Origin: Xanthobacteraceae bacterium
Lineage (GTDB): Bacteria > Pseudomonadota > Alphaproteobacteria > Rhizobiales > Xanthobacteraceae
Reading direction: 5' to 3'
Length of the DNA stretch: 64,000 bases
NCBI GenBank assembly: GCA_019635585.1
Contig: JAHBZE010000001.1
Coordinates: 744,001 to 808,000 of the forward strand
Every line of letters begins with the position of its first letter. The stretch's first letter is position 1. The notes beneath the pieces are model-generated. The model was given only the letters and a program-made list of their open reading frames with translations, was not told where the DNA came from and did not search any database. A program made the translations under genes and the position numbers. Positions 37,184-45,287 of this stretch are shown piece after piece.

Positions 37184-37212
37184 TTGACACTCGTTACGCT
37201 GGCCCATATTAA
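37184..37212 (+). promoter_or_regulatory. Sigma70 promoter of paaG-paaI-paaK-paaR
   Basis: TTGACA (37184-37189), exactly 17 bp, TATTAA (37207-37212). The PaaR-type palindrome begins 6 bp downstream and covers the expected start site. Confidence 0.75.
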
Positions 37213-37236
37213 TTACCTGACCAACCGGTCGGTCAA
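37208..37236 (-). promoter_or_regulatory. Overlapping divergent promoter of the Liv/hydrolase/P450 operon
   Basis: Minus strand TTGACC (37236-37231), 17-bp spacer, ATTAAT (37213-37208). Its -35 element and spacer are formed by the PaaR-type palindrome itself, so a bound repressor would block both directions. Confidence 0.55.
37218..37235. promoter_or_regulatory. PaaR-type operator, copy 1
   Basis: TGACCAACCGGTCGGTCA, an 18-bp inverted repeat of form TGACCRACCGGTYGGTCA. It resembles operators of TetR-type PaaR regulators. A second copy precedes paaZ, and a PaaR-like gene is the fourth gene of the adjacent operon. Confidence 0.8.
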
Positions 37237-37318
37237 GTCCGGAAACATAAAAACTTACGCGATACGCGGGCTCGAAAACGAAAGCCGCGACGCAGTGCAA
37301 GAAACGTTCGGGGACGGT

Positions 37319-38116
37319 ATGGAAGAAGCGCCAATCCTTTCCGCTACGCGGGGCAATTTTCGCGTTGTTACGCTCAACCGCCCGCAGCGGCTGAACTCGT
37401 TCAATGAAGCGATGCATGCTGCACTGCAAGCGGCACTCGACGAAGCCGAGCGCGATCCGCAATGCCGCGCGCTGCTCGTCACAGGCGCGGGACGCGGCTT
37501 CTGCGCGGGGCAGGATTTGTCGGACCGTAACGTCTCGGGCGGCGACCGCCCCGATCTCGGCCGCACCATCGGCACGTTCTACAATCCGCTGGTGAAGCGC
37601 ATTAAGTCGCTGCCGTTCCCGACCGTCTGCGCGGTGAATGGTGTTGCGGCGGGAGCCGGCGCGAATATCGCCCTTGCTTTCGACATCGTGCTCGCCGCGC
37701 GCTCGGCGAATTTCATGCAGGCGTTTGCGAAGATCGCGCTCATTCCGGATTCGGGCGGCACCTGGTTTTTGCCGAAGCTCGCGGGTGCGGCGCGCGCACG
37801 CGGACTTGCGATGCTCGCCGAGCCCTTGTCCGCCGAAAAAGCGGAAAGCTGGGGCTTGATCTGGAAGGCGGTCGATGACGCTTCCTTGATGAGCGAGGCC
37901 GAGAAAATCTGCGCGCAGCTTGCAAGCGGCCCGACCGAAGCGCTGGTTTCGATCCGCCGCGCACTCGAAGACGCCGAGACGAATACGCTCGACGAACAAC
38001 TCGAACTCGAGCGCAAAGTGCAGGCCGGGCTTGGGGCCGCCGACGATTACGCCGAAGGCGTAAAGGCCTTCATGGAAAAGCGCGCCGCGAACTTCTCCGC
38101 GCGAAAGGCGAAATAA
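37319..38116 (+). CDS. paaG: PaaG, ring-1,2-epoxyphenylacetyl-CoA isomerase
   Basis: 265 residues from ATG 37319 with GGGGACGG upstream; an earlier in-frame start at 37184 would lie inside the promoter. Crotonase fold: oxyanion-hole segments GAGRGFCAGQDLSDR (about 60-74) and NGVAAGAGANIALAFD, and LIPDSGGTWFLPK typical of PaaG. It isomerises the epoxide of phenylacetyl-CoA to an oxepin-CoA. First gene of the paaGIKR operon; stop and paaI start share a base. Confidence 0.92.
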   Translation: MEEAPILSATRGNFRVVTLNRPQRLNSFNEAMHAALQAALDEAERDPQCRALLVTGAGRGFCAGQDLSDRNVSGGDRPDLGRTIGTFYNPLVKRIKSLPFPTVCAVNGVAAGAGANIALAFDIVLAARSANFMQAFAKIALIPDSGGTWFLPKLAGAARARGLAMLAEPLSAEKAESWGLIWKAVDDASLMSEAEKICAQLASGPTEALVSIRRALEDAETNTLDEQLELERKVQAGLGAADDYAEGVKAFMEKRAANFSARKAK

Positions 38117-38574
38117 TGGACGCGCTCGCGATCGCCAAGGCCTCCGCGGACAAGATGTGGTCCGAGGACGAAGCGAGCCGCGCGCTCGGCATGGAGATCG
38201 TGTCGGTAGCGCCGGGCAAGGCCACGATGACGATGACGGTCACCGGCAACATGGTGAACGGCCACAAGATCTGCCACGGCGGATATATTTTCCTACTCGC
38301 GGACTCGACGTTTGCGTTTGCCTGCAACACCTACAACCAGATCACGGTCGCGCAGCAATGCGCGGTGACCTTCATTCGCCCGGGCAAGCTCGGCGACAAG
38401 CTGCGCGCGGACGCGATGGAAGTTTCCAAGTCCGGCCGTTCGGGCATCTACGACATCACGGTCACGCGGCAGGACGGCACCGTGATCGCGGAATTTCGCG
38501 GGCACTCCCGCGCTATCGAAGGCGAGATCGTGCCTGGACTGACCAACGCCAGTGGAGACGGCAATGCTCGATAA
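38116..38574 (+). CDS. paaI: PaaI, hydroxyphenylacetyl-CoA thioesterase
   Basis: 152 residues, hotdog fold. The family motif NGHKICHGGYIFLLADSTFA, with the catalytic Asp in LADS, is complete. It hydrolyses dead-end ring-hydroxylated phenylacetyl-CoA derivatives and so frees CoA. Overlaps paaG by one base and paaK by 11. Confidence 0.93.
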   Translation: MDALAIAKASADKMWSEDEASRALGMEIVSVAPGKATMTMTVTGNMVNGHKICHGGYIFLLADSTFAFACNTYNQITVAQQCAVTFIRPGKLGDKLRADAMEVSKSGRSGIYDITVTRQDGTVIAEFRGHSRAIEGEIVPGLTNASGDGNAR

Positions 38575-39874
38575 GTCCTCTTATAAACCTTACGGTCTCG
38601 AGCCGATCGAGCGCGCCTCGCGCGATGAGATTTCCGCGCTACAGACGCAGCGCCTGAAATGGACGCTGGAGCACGTCTATAAAAACGTGCCGGCCTACAA
38701 GAAGAAGTTCGACGTCGCGGGCGTCTCGCCCGCGGACTTCAAACAACTTGAAGACCTCGCGAAGTTTCCCTTCACGGTGAAGAGCGACCTGCGCGACAAC
38801 TATCCATTCGGCATGTTCGCGGTGCCGCAAGACAAGGTCGTGCGCATTCACGCTTCCTCCGGCACCACCGGCAAGCCGACGGTCGTCGGCTATACGCAGA
38901 ACGACATCGATACCTGGTCGCATGTCATGGCGCGCTCGATCCGCGCCTCCGGCGGCAAGCCGGGCATGAAGGTGCATGTCTCCTACGGTTACGGGCTCTT
39001 CACCGGGGGTTTGGGGGCGCATTACGGCGCGGAAAAACTCGGCTGCACCGTGATCCCCGTTTCCGGCGGCATGACCGAACGGCAGGTGCAACTGATCGAG
39101 GATTTTAAATCCGAGATCATCATGGTGACGCCGTCCTATATGCTCGCGATCCTCGACGAATATCGCGCGAAAGGGCTCGACCCGCGCAAGTCGCCGCTGC
39201 AGGTCGGCATTTTCGGCGCGGAGCCGTGGACCAACTCGATGCGCGCGGAAATCGAAGAGGCGTTCGACATGGACGCGGTCGACATCTACGGGCTTTCGGA
39301 AGTCATGGGACCCGGTGTCGCGAACGAATGCGTCGAGACCAAAGACGGGCTGCATGTCTGGGAAGATCACTTCTACCCGGAGATCATCGATCCTGAGACC
39401 GGCAAGGTGCTGCCCGACGGCGAGAAAGGAGAGCTCGTCTTCACCTCGCTCACCAAGGAAGCGTTTCCGATCATCCGCTACCGCACGCGCGACCTGACGC
39501 GATTGCTGCCCGGCACCGCGCGTTCGATGCGGCGCATGGAGAAGGTGACCGGCCGCTCCGACGACATGATGATCATTCGCGGCGTCAACGTGTTCCCGAC
39601 GCAGATCGAGGAACTTCTGCTTCGCTGCGAGCGGCTGGCGCCGCATTACCAGATCGAGCTTACGCGCGACGAGCGGCTGGACGTGATGCTGTTGATGGTC
39701 GAGGCGCGTGAAGGCGCTGCCGAAGCCGAAAGTCACGGCGAAGGCGCGAAGCTCGCCGATCTCATCAAGAACAACATCGGCGTATCCGCCAAGGTGAAAG
39801 TCTCGGCGCCCGGCGGCGTCGAGCGCTCCGCCGGAAAGGCGCGCCGCATCATCGACAAGCGGCCGAAGGCATAA
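38564..39874 (+). CDS. paaK: PaaK, phenylacetate-CoA ligase
   Basis: 436 residues from ATG 38564 (MLDKSSYKPYGLEPIE) with GGAGACGG upstream; another ATG four codons earlier has a worse site. ATP-binding loop HASSGTTGKPTVVGYT (about 93-108), adenylate motif DIYGLSEVMGPGV and C-terminal hinge YRTRDLTRLL are typical. It activates phenylacetate to phenylacetyl-CoA, the first pathway step. Confidence 0.95.
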   Translation: MLDKSSYKPYGLEPIERASRDEISALQTQRLKWTLEHVYKNVPAYKKKFDVAGVSPADFKQLEDLAKFPFTVKSDLRDNYPFGMFAVPQDKVVRIHASSGTTGKPTVVGYTQNDIDTWSHVMARSIRASGGKPGMKVHVSYGYGLFTGGLGAHYGAEKLGCTVIPVSGGMTERQVQLIEDFKSEIIMVTPSYMLAILDEYRAKGLDPRKSPLQVGIFGAEPWTNSMRAEIEEAFDMDAVDIYGLSEVMGPGVANECVETKDGLHVWEDHFYPEIIDPETGKVLPDGEKGELVFTSLTKEAFPIIRYRTRDLTRLLPGTARSMRRMEKVTGRSDDMMIIRGVNVFPTQIEELLLRCERLAPHYQIELTRDERLDVMLLMVEAREGAAEAESHGEGAKLADLIKNNIGVSAKVKVSAPGGVERSAGKARRIIDKRPKA

Positions 39875-39875
39875 C

Positions 39876-40496
39876 ATGGCACGTCCCCGCGCGGCGGATT
39901 ACGACGGCAAGCGCAAGGCGATCCTCGATCGCTCGGCGAAGCTGTTCGCGAAAAACGGCTACGACCGCACTTCGATGGCGGAAGTCGCCGGCGCCTGCCG
40001 CGTATCGAAGGCGCTGCTCTATCATTACTATGTCAGCAAGGACGAACTTCTGTTCGACATCCTGAAATCGCATCTCGACGACCTGATCGGCGCGGTGCGC
40101 GCAGTCGACGAAAAGCTCGCGCCGAAGCCGCGGCTGCGTGCACTAGTCGGCGCGCTGCTCGACGCCTACAAGGACGCCGACAGCCAGCACAAAATCCAGA
40201 TCAACGAACTATCGAAACTCGCATCCGCCAAACGCCAGCAGCTGATTGCGCTCGAGCGCGAACTGGTTGCGATCTTTTCAGGCGCGATCGCGGCCGCGAA
40301 CCGCAACATCGGCGCATCGCCGCGGTTACTGAAGCCCGTGACGATGTCGCTGTTCGGGATGCTGAACTGGCATTATATGTGGTTCCGCGAAGGCGGCGCG
40401 ATGAGCCGCGAGGAATACGCGGATCTCGCGACGCAACTTCTGATCGAGGGGGCGGCGTCGCTCGAAGACGCGAAGCCCGCGCGCCGCGCGAGCTAA
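39876..40496 (+). CDS. paaR: TetR family regulator, PaaR-like
   Basis: 206 residues. HTH: ILDRSAKLFAKNGYDRTSMA, then EVAGACRVSKALLYHYYVSK. It follows paaK by one base and is thus the last gene of the operon carrying a PaaR-type operator at its own promoter, implying autoregulation. PaaR proteins are repressors relieved by phenylacetyl-CoA. The cluster also has a paaX, so two regulators of different families are present. Confidence 0.82.
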   Translation: MARPRAADYDGKRKAILDRSAKLFAKNGYDRTSMAEVAGACRVSKALLYHYYVSKDELLFDILKSHLDDLIGAVRAVDEKLAPKPRLRALVGALLDAYKDADSQHKIQINELSKLASAKRQQLIALERELVAIFSGAIAAANRNIGASPRLLKPVTMSLFGMLNWHYMWFREGGAMSREEYADLATQLLIEGAASLEDAKPARRAS

Positions 40497-40499
40497 ATC

Positions 40500-41573
40500 T
40501 CAAAGCTGGTCAAAATCGACCGCGACGGATTTCGTCGTCGGCCGCGCCTGACAGGTGAGCACGAAGCCCGCCTTCATTTCCCATTCCTCGAGCGAATAAT
40601 TGTGCTCCATCTCGACGTCGCCTTCCGTCAGCTTGGCGCGGCAGGTGCAGCACATGCCGCCCTTGCAGGAGAACGGCAGGTCGAGGCCCGCGCGCAGGCC
40701 CGCGTCGATGATGGTTTCGTCGGCTTTCATCGGCACGTCGTACTGGATGCCATTCAACGTGATCGAAGCGTTGACGTCGACGTTCTCGGCAATCTTGCTT
40801 GCCGGATTTTTCGTCGCGACCGGCAGGCCGTCGTTCGAGAAATACTCGACGTGAATGCGCGACGGCTCGAGGCCGAGCGCGCGCAACGCCTCCTCGCCTT
40901 CCTTCACCAATCCGCCGGGACCGCAAAGGAACGCATGCGCAATGCTGCCCGCGGGCAGCGAGCTCTTCGCAAGACTCGTGATCTTTTCGCGATCCAGCCG
41001 CCCGCTTAAGAGCGCGATTTCCTGCGGCTCTCGCGACAGCACATGATGCACGACGAGGCGGTCGAGGAACTGGTCTTTCAGATCCTCGAGCTGGTCCTTG
41101 AACATGATGCTTTTGGCGTTGCGGTTGCCGTAGATCAGTACGAAGCGGCTTTTCGGCTCGCGCGAAAGCATGGTCCGGATCATCGAATTGATCGGCGTGA
41201 TGCCGGAGCCCGCCGCGACGGCGAGATAATTGCGGGCTTCGTCCGGTGCGGGCGCGACGCCGAAGCGGCCCTGCGGCGTCATCACCTCGATCTCGTCGCC
41301 CTTGCGCAGCTTCTCGTTCACCCATGACGACACGCTGCCGCCGTCCACCTTCTTGACCGCGATGCGCAACTCGTCGTCATCGAGCCCCGCACAGATCGAG
41401 TAGGAGCGGCGCTGTTCGTTGCCGCCATTTTTGATCTTCAAGGTGAGATGCTGGCCCGGTTTGAAGCGGTAGGCATCGCGCAAGGATGCCGGAATATCGA
41501 AGGCGATCGAGACCGCGTCCGGAGTTTCGCGGCGCAGGTCCGAGACTTTCAGCTTATGGAATGCGATCGACAT
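40500..41573 (-). CDS. paaE: PaaE, reductase subunit of phenylacetyl-CoA epoxidase
   Basis: 357 residues: an N-terminal FAD/NAD(P) reductase domain (RRSYSICAG for FAD, AVAAGSGITPINSMI for NAD) and a C-terminal plant-type [2Fe-2S] ferredoxin domain with CKGGMCCTCRAKL and a fourth Cys in VLTCQARP. It delivers electrons from NADPH to the PaaA diiron centre. Last gene of paaABCDE; convergent with paaR. Confidence 0.94.
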   Translation of the reverse strand: MSIAFHKLKVSDLRRETPDAVSIAFDIPASLRDAYRFKPGQHLTLKIKNGGNEQRRSYSICAGLDDDELRIAVKKVDGGSVSSWVNEKLRKGDEIEVMTPQGRFGVAPAPDEARNYLAVAAGSGITPINSMIRTMLSREPKSRFVLIYGNRNAKSIMFKDQLEDLKDQFLDRLVVHHVLSREPQEIALLSGRLDREKITSLAKSSLPAGSIAHAFLCGPGGLVKEGEEALRALGLEPSRIHVEYFSNDGLPVATKNPASKIAENVDVNASITLNGIQYDVPMKADETIIDAGLRAGLDLPFSCKGGMCCTCRAKLTEGDVEMEHNYSLEEWEMKAGFVLTCQARPTTKSVAVDFDQL

Positions 41574-41576
41574 GGT

Positions 41577-42089
41577 TCAGATGCACTTGAAATAGTCGAA
41601 GGGTTCGGCGCACGCCTTGCAGCGCCACAGCGCCTTGCAGGAAGTCGAGCCGAATTCGGAGATGCGCTCGGTGTTCGTCGATTTGCATGAGGGGCATTCG
41701 ACGTTTTCTTCGCCGAACAGCGCGCGGCGACCCGCTTTTGCGAGCGGCGGCGCGATGCCGAATTCGCGGAGTTTTTCTTTCCCGGATTCCGACATCCAGT
41801 CGGTCGACCAGGCCGGCGACATCACGGTCGTCACCTTTGGTTTTTCAAAGCCCGCGCGCTCCAGCGCAAGTTCGACTTCCAGCGTGATCATATTCATCGC
41901 CGGGCAGCCGAGATAGGTCGGCGTAATCAACGCCTCGACGTCGCCCTCGCCGCTCACCCGGACTTCGCGCAGCACGCCGAGATCCTCAATCGTCAGTACC
42001 GGCAATTCCGGATCGACCACGGCAGCGGCCGCCGTCCAGGCCCGCTCGCGCAGCCGAGCGGTGTCGAGTTTTTCGATTGCCGCGCTCAC
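41577..42089 (-). CDS. paaD: PaaD, phenylacetyl-CoA epoxidase assembly protein
   Basis: 170 residues from the GTG at 42089, which overlaps the paaC stop (GTGA); a reading to 42251 would lie inside paaC. An N-terminal DUF59-type domain (VVDPELPVLTIEDLGVLREV) is followed by a zinc-ribbon-like tail: CPSCKSTNTER, then CKALWRCKAC. PaaD is a maturation factor linked to iron-sulfur assembly for the epoxidase. Confidence 0.92.
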   Translation of the reverse strand: MSAAIEKLDTARLRERAWTAAAAVVDPELPVLTIEDLGVLREVRVSGEGDVEALITPTYLGCPAMNMITLEVELALERAGFEKPKVTTVMSPAWSTDWMSESGKEKLREFGIAPPLAKAGRRALFGEENVECPSCKSTNTERISEFGSTSCKALWRCKACAEPFDYFKCI

Positions 42090-42850
42090 CACGCCGCTCC
42101 CGGATAAGTCCGCTGGAGAAACTGCATGTCGGCGAGGATGTAGCCGAGATGTTCGCTGTGGCGGCCCGTGCGGCCGCCGGTCTGCGCGAAACTTTGCGGC
42201 GGCGTTTTCAGGGTCGCTTCGGAGAAGATGTGGTTGACAGTCCGCTCCCATTCCGGGCGCAGGGCCGCCGGATCGGCGGCAATCCCCGCATCGATCAAGG
42301 CGCGTTCGACGTCATCACTTTCGAACAGCTCGGTCGAGTAAGCGTACAATTCGTCGAGCGCGGCCTGCGCGCGCTCGTGGCTTTCTTCGGTGCCGTCACC
42401 AAGACGGATCACCCATTCACCGCTATGCCGAACGTGATAGGCCATTTCCTTCTCGGCTTTGGCCGCGATTGCAGCAAGCGATGCATCTTTGGATTTCGTG
42501 AGTGCTGCGTAAAGCGGATGCGCGTAAGCCGCGAACAACAACTGGCGGATCATGGTCGCGGCGAAATCGCCGTTCGGCTGCTCGACCAGGAGCACGTTGC
42601 GCCAGTCCTTCGCGTCGCGCAGGTAAGCGAGCTTGTCCTCGTCGCGGCCTTTGCCTTCGATCTCTCCGGCATAAGCGTAGAACGCGCGCGCCTGCCCGAT
42701 CAGGTCGAGGCCCATGTTGCCGAGCGCGAGGTCCTCTTCGAGCACGGGCGAATGGCCGATCCACTCCGACATGCGATGTCCGAGGATCAGCGCATTGTCC
42801 GCGAGCCGAAGCGCATAGGAAAAGAGCGGCGTCTCGTGCATCTCGATCAC
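42086..42850 (-). CDS. paaC: PaaC, structural subunit of phenylacetyl-CoA epoxidase
   Basis: 254 residues, ferritin-like helices. LGHRMSEWIGHSPVLEEDLA near the N-terminus and EMAYHVRHSGEWVIRLGDGT are typical of PaaC, which pairs with PaaA but lacks its own functional diiron site. Overlaps paaB by 4 bp. Confidence 0.94.
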   Translation of the reverse strand: MIEMHETPLFSYALRLADNALILGHRMSEWIGHSPVLEEDLALGNMGLDLIGQARAFYAYAGEIEGKGRDEDKLAYLRDAKDWRNVLLVEQPNGDFAATMIRQLLFAAYAHPLYAALTKSKDASLAAIAAKAEKEMAYHVRHSGEWVIRLGDGTEESHERAQAALDELYAYSTELFESDDVERALIDAGIAADPAALRPEWERTVNHIFSEATLKTPPQSFAQTGGRTGRHSEHLGYILADMQFLQRTYPGAAW

Positions 42851-43146
42851 ATGTGTCCGACTTCGTCGGGAATGTCGTAGAAGGTCGGATGACGATAGAT
42901 TTTCGATTCCGACGGCTCGAACATCACGTCCTTGTCGGTGGGATCGGACGCGGTGATCGCATTCGACGGCACCACCCAGATCGAAAGTCCCTCGCCGCGG
43001 CGCGTGTAAACATCGCGCGCGGCCTGCAACGCCATCGTCGCGTCGGTCGCGTGCAGGCTGCCGGCGTGACGATGCGAGAGGCCGTTCTTGGAGCGGATGA
43101 ACACTTCCCAGAGCGGCCAGTGTTGTTCGGTTTTCTGTTCGGTCAT
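42847..43146 (-). CDS. paaB: PaaB, phenylacetyl-CoA epoxidase subunit
   Basis: 99 residues, the usual PaaB length (about 95). WPLWEVFIRSKNGLSHRHAG and ARDVYTRRGEGLSIWVVPS are characteristic. A small bridging subunit between PaaAC dimers. Confidence 0.95.
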   Translation of the reverse strand: MTEQKTEQHWPLWEVFIRSKNGLSHRHAGSLHATDATMALQAARDVYTRRGEGLSIWVVPSNAITASDPTDKDVMFEPSESKIYRHPTFYDIPDEVGHM

Positions 43147-43154
43147 GCTCTCAC

Positions 43155-44153
43155 CTATTCCGCTGCGATCTTCGCGGCGGCTTCGCGGTTACGGCGCTTC
43201 TCGGCGTAAGCGAGTGCGGCTTCGCGCACCCAGCGGCCATTGTCGTGGGCCGCGCGGCGCTGCTTCATGCGCTGCTTGTTGCAGGGGCCGTCGCCCGCGA
43301 TTACGCGCTTGAACTCGGTCCAGTCGATCTCGCCGAAGTCCCAGTGCTTGGTCTCTTCGTTGAACTTCAAATCCTTGTCGGGAAACTCGAGGCCGATGAA
43401 ATGCCCTTGCGGCACGGTGGCGTCGATGAATTTCTGGCGCAGGTCGTCGTTGGAGAAGCGCTTGATCTTCCAGCGCATGGTCTGATCGGAATGCTGGCTG
43501 TCGCTGTCCGACGGGCCGAACATCATCACCGACGGCCACCACCAGCGGTTCAGCGCATCCTGCGCCATCGCTTTCTGTTCCGGCGTGCCGCGCGCGAGCG
43601 TCATCATGATCTCGTAGCCCTGACGCTGGTGGAAGCTTTCTTCCTTGCAAATGCGGATCATCGCGCGCGCGTATGGGCCATAGGAGCAGCGGCAGAGCGG
43701 AATCTGATTCATGATCGCCGCGCCGTCCACGAGCCAGCCGATCGCACCGATGTCGGCCCAGGTCAGCGTCGGGTAATTGAAGATCGAGGAATATTTCGCC
43801 TTGCCGGAGAGCAACTGCTCGAACATCTGCTCGCGCGAGGTGCCGAGCGTTTCGGCGGCCGAATAGAGATAGAGGCCGTGGCCGCCCTCGTCCTGCACCT
43901 TGGCGAGCAATGCCGCCTTGCGGCGAAGCGTCGGCGCGCGCGTGATCCAGTTTCCTTCCGGCAACATGCCGACGATCTCGGAATGTGCATGCTGCGAAAT
44001 CTGCCGCGTCAGCGTCTTGCGGTAGCCTTCCGGCATCCAGTCGTTCGGCTCGATTTTCAACTCGGCATCGACATGCGCCTGAAAGCGCGCCTCGAGCACA
44101 GGGTCGCCCGCTGCGGCCGGCTCGTCCTTAACGTTCAGGGCCTGCGTATACAT
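43155..44153 (-). CDS. paaA: PaaA, catalytic diiron subunit of phenylacetyl-CoA epoxidase
   Basis: 332 residues. Diiron ligand motifs: [11 protein letters not shown] (Glu and His) and [15 protein letters not shown] (Glu and His). The enzyme epoxidises the ring of phenylacetyl-CoA. GGAGGAAG precedes the ATG. First gene of paaABCDE, read from a promoter embraced by a long inverted repeat at 44198-44243. Confidence 0.95.
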   Translation of the reverse strand: MYTQALNVKDEPAAAGDPVLEARFQAHVDAELKIEPNDWMPEGYRKTLTRQISQHAHSEIVGMLPEGNWITRAPTLRRKAALLAKVQDEGGHGLYLYSAAETLGTSREQMFEQLLSGKAKYSSIFNYPTLTWADIGAIGWLVDGAAIMNQIPLCRCSYGPYARAMIRICKEESFHQRQGYEIMMTLARGTPEQKAMAQDALNRWWWPSVMMFGPSDSDSQHSDQTMRWKIKRFSNDDLRQKFIDATVPQGHFIGLEFPDKDLKFNEETKHWDFGEIDWTEFKRVIAGDGPCNKQRMKQRRAAHDNGRWVREAALAYAEKRRNREAAAKIAAE

Positions 44154-44195
44154 CGGCTTCCTCCGCGGAAGGTGCCAGCTTGGAACTGCTACAGA

Positions 44196-44225
44196 ATAAT
44201 ATGTTACAAAAAATTCTCAGGTCAA
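44196..44225 (-). promoter_or_regulatory. Sigma70 promoter of paaABCDE
   Basis: Minus strand TTGACC (44225-44220), 18-bp spacer, TATTAT (44201-44196). One arm of the inverted repeat lies upstream of the -35 and the other covers the spacer end and -10. Confidence 0.7.
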
Positions 44226-44243
44226 TGATTTCTGTAACATATT
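44198..44243. promoter_or_regulatory. Inverted repeat spanning the paaA promoter, candidate PaaX site
   Basis: AATATGTTACA (44198-44208) and its exact complement TGTAACATATT (44233-44243), extendable to 15-bp arms with one mismatch. The arms are 35 bp centre to centre, about three helical turns plus, so two dimers or one large dimer could bind. Assignment to PaaX rests on position between paaX and paaA only. Confidence 0.65.
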
Positions 44244-44253
44244 TACCGGGCCG

Positions 44254-45129
44254 CTATTGCGCCGCGGCAAAGCGTTGAGAAAGCGAAATATTCGGCTTCG
44301 GCAATGTATGGGTTTCGTCGGCCTGGCACTGGTCGAGCTGCCGCTCGGACGCGGTCAGCACCTTTTTGTAGATCGAGGCAGCAAGCGCGCGCGCTTCCTC
44401 GCCAGGCCAGCCCGCGGGCAATAGCGAAACAGGGAGAGCCGGATCGCGCAGTACGGCGCGGCGGAACTCCTGAATGAGCAGGAGCCGCACGGTCAGCGCT
44501 TCCCTGTCGTTCAATGTGGCACCGCGCTTCAACGCGTCGTGCAGCTTGCGGAACTGCGCAATAAACTCGCGGTAGCGCTCCGCGAGATCGTCGAACTTGT
44601 AGGCCGCGCGCAAAATCTCGGTCGCTTCTGCCGAAGCCGGAAGATCGAGCAAATGGATTCCCTTGATGCTTTTTAAGGGAACGGCATCGGCCGACACATA
44701 GGTCATCGCATTGAAGGGAGCGAAATTTGCCGCCTCCAGCGCCTTGCGCTGCGTGGCGCGGTACGCGGCCTCGCCGTTCAGGAGCGCAAGCCGGACCTTC
44801 GCGGTTTCCGCTCTGCGCGCGAAATAAATCCGCTTGGTCGCTTCGGCAAAGGCGCCCTCGCCGCGCTTCGAGAGCTTATAAAAAGTGTTGCGGCCGACCT
44901 TCTTCCGTTCGAGCCACTTCTCGGTCGTGAGCCGGGAGATCGCGGTGCGCACATGGCCGGCGTCGATCCGGAACAGCTCCATGATGCGCGTGATGTCGCC
45001 CAGCGACAGGCTGCCGCCACGCGGCTCAATCGCGTCGCCATACAGCGTGATGATCAGCGAACCCGCGCGCACCGGCTTGCGCCGGTTGAAGGCGCCGACA
45101 AGTTCGCGGACCAGTCCGTTCGTTTCCAT
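44254..45129 (-). CDS. paaX: PaaX family transcriptional repressor
   Basis: 291 residues from ATG 45129 (METNGLVRELVGAF); a GTG at 45153 is possible. N-terminal winged HTH: SLIITLYGDAIEPRGGSLSL, then RIDAGHVRTAISRLTTEKWL, the PaaX hallmark. PaaX represses paa operons until phenylacetyl-CoA appears. It lies upstream of paaA on the same strand and is divergent from paaZ. Confidence 0.9.
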   Translation of the reverse strand: METNGLVRELVGAFNRRKPVRAGSLIITLYGDAIEPRGGSLSLGDITRIMELFRIDAGHVRTAISRLTTEKWLERKKVGRNTFYKLSKRGEGAFAEATKRIYFARRAETAKVRLALLNGEAAYRATQRKALEAANFAPFNAMTYVSADAVPLKSIKGIHLLDLPASAEATEILRAAYKFDDLAERYREFIAQFRKLHDALKRGATLNDREALTVRLLLIQEFRRAVLRDPALPVSLLPAGWPGEEARALAASIYKKVLTASERQLDQCQADETHTLPKPNISLSQRFAAAQ

Positions 45130-45213
45130 TTCCAGCCACTCGTTGCAGCGCACCTTATATCGGCTCGTTCATCCGGCAAAAGTGGCGGGGCAGGATGATA
45201 AGCACCTTTTCGC

Positions 45214-45231
45214 TGACCGACCGGTTGGTCT
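45214..45231. promoter_or_regulatory. PaaR-type operator, copy 2, at the paaZ promoter
   Basis: TGACCGACCGGTTGGTCT, one terminal mismatch to the symmetric form. A perfect -10 hexamer TATAAT (45231-45236) follows directly on the plus strand, so the operator occupies the promoter spacer of paaZ. Confidence 0.78.
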
Positions 45232-45287
45232 ATAATTCTTTCCGCAAGCCGCATCCATCCATAAGCGGCGGTTCCCGGGTGGAAGTC

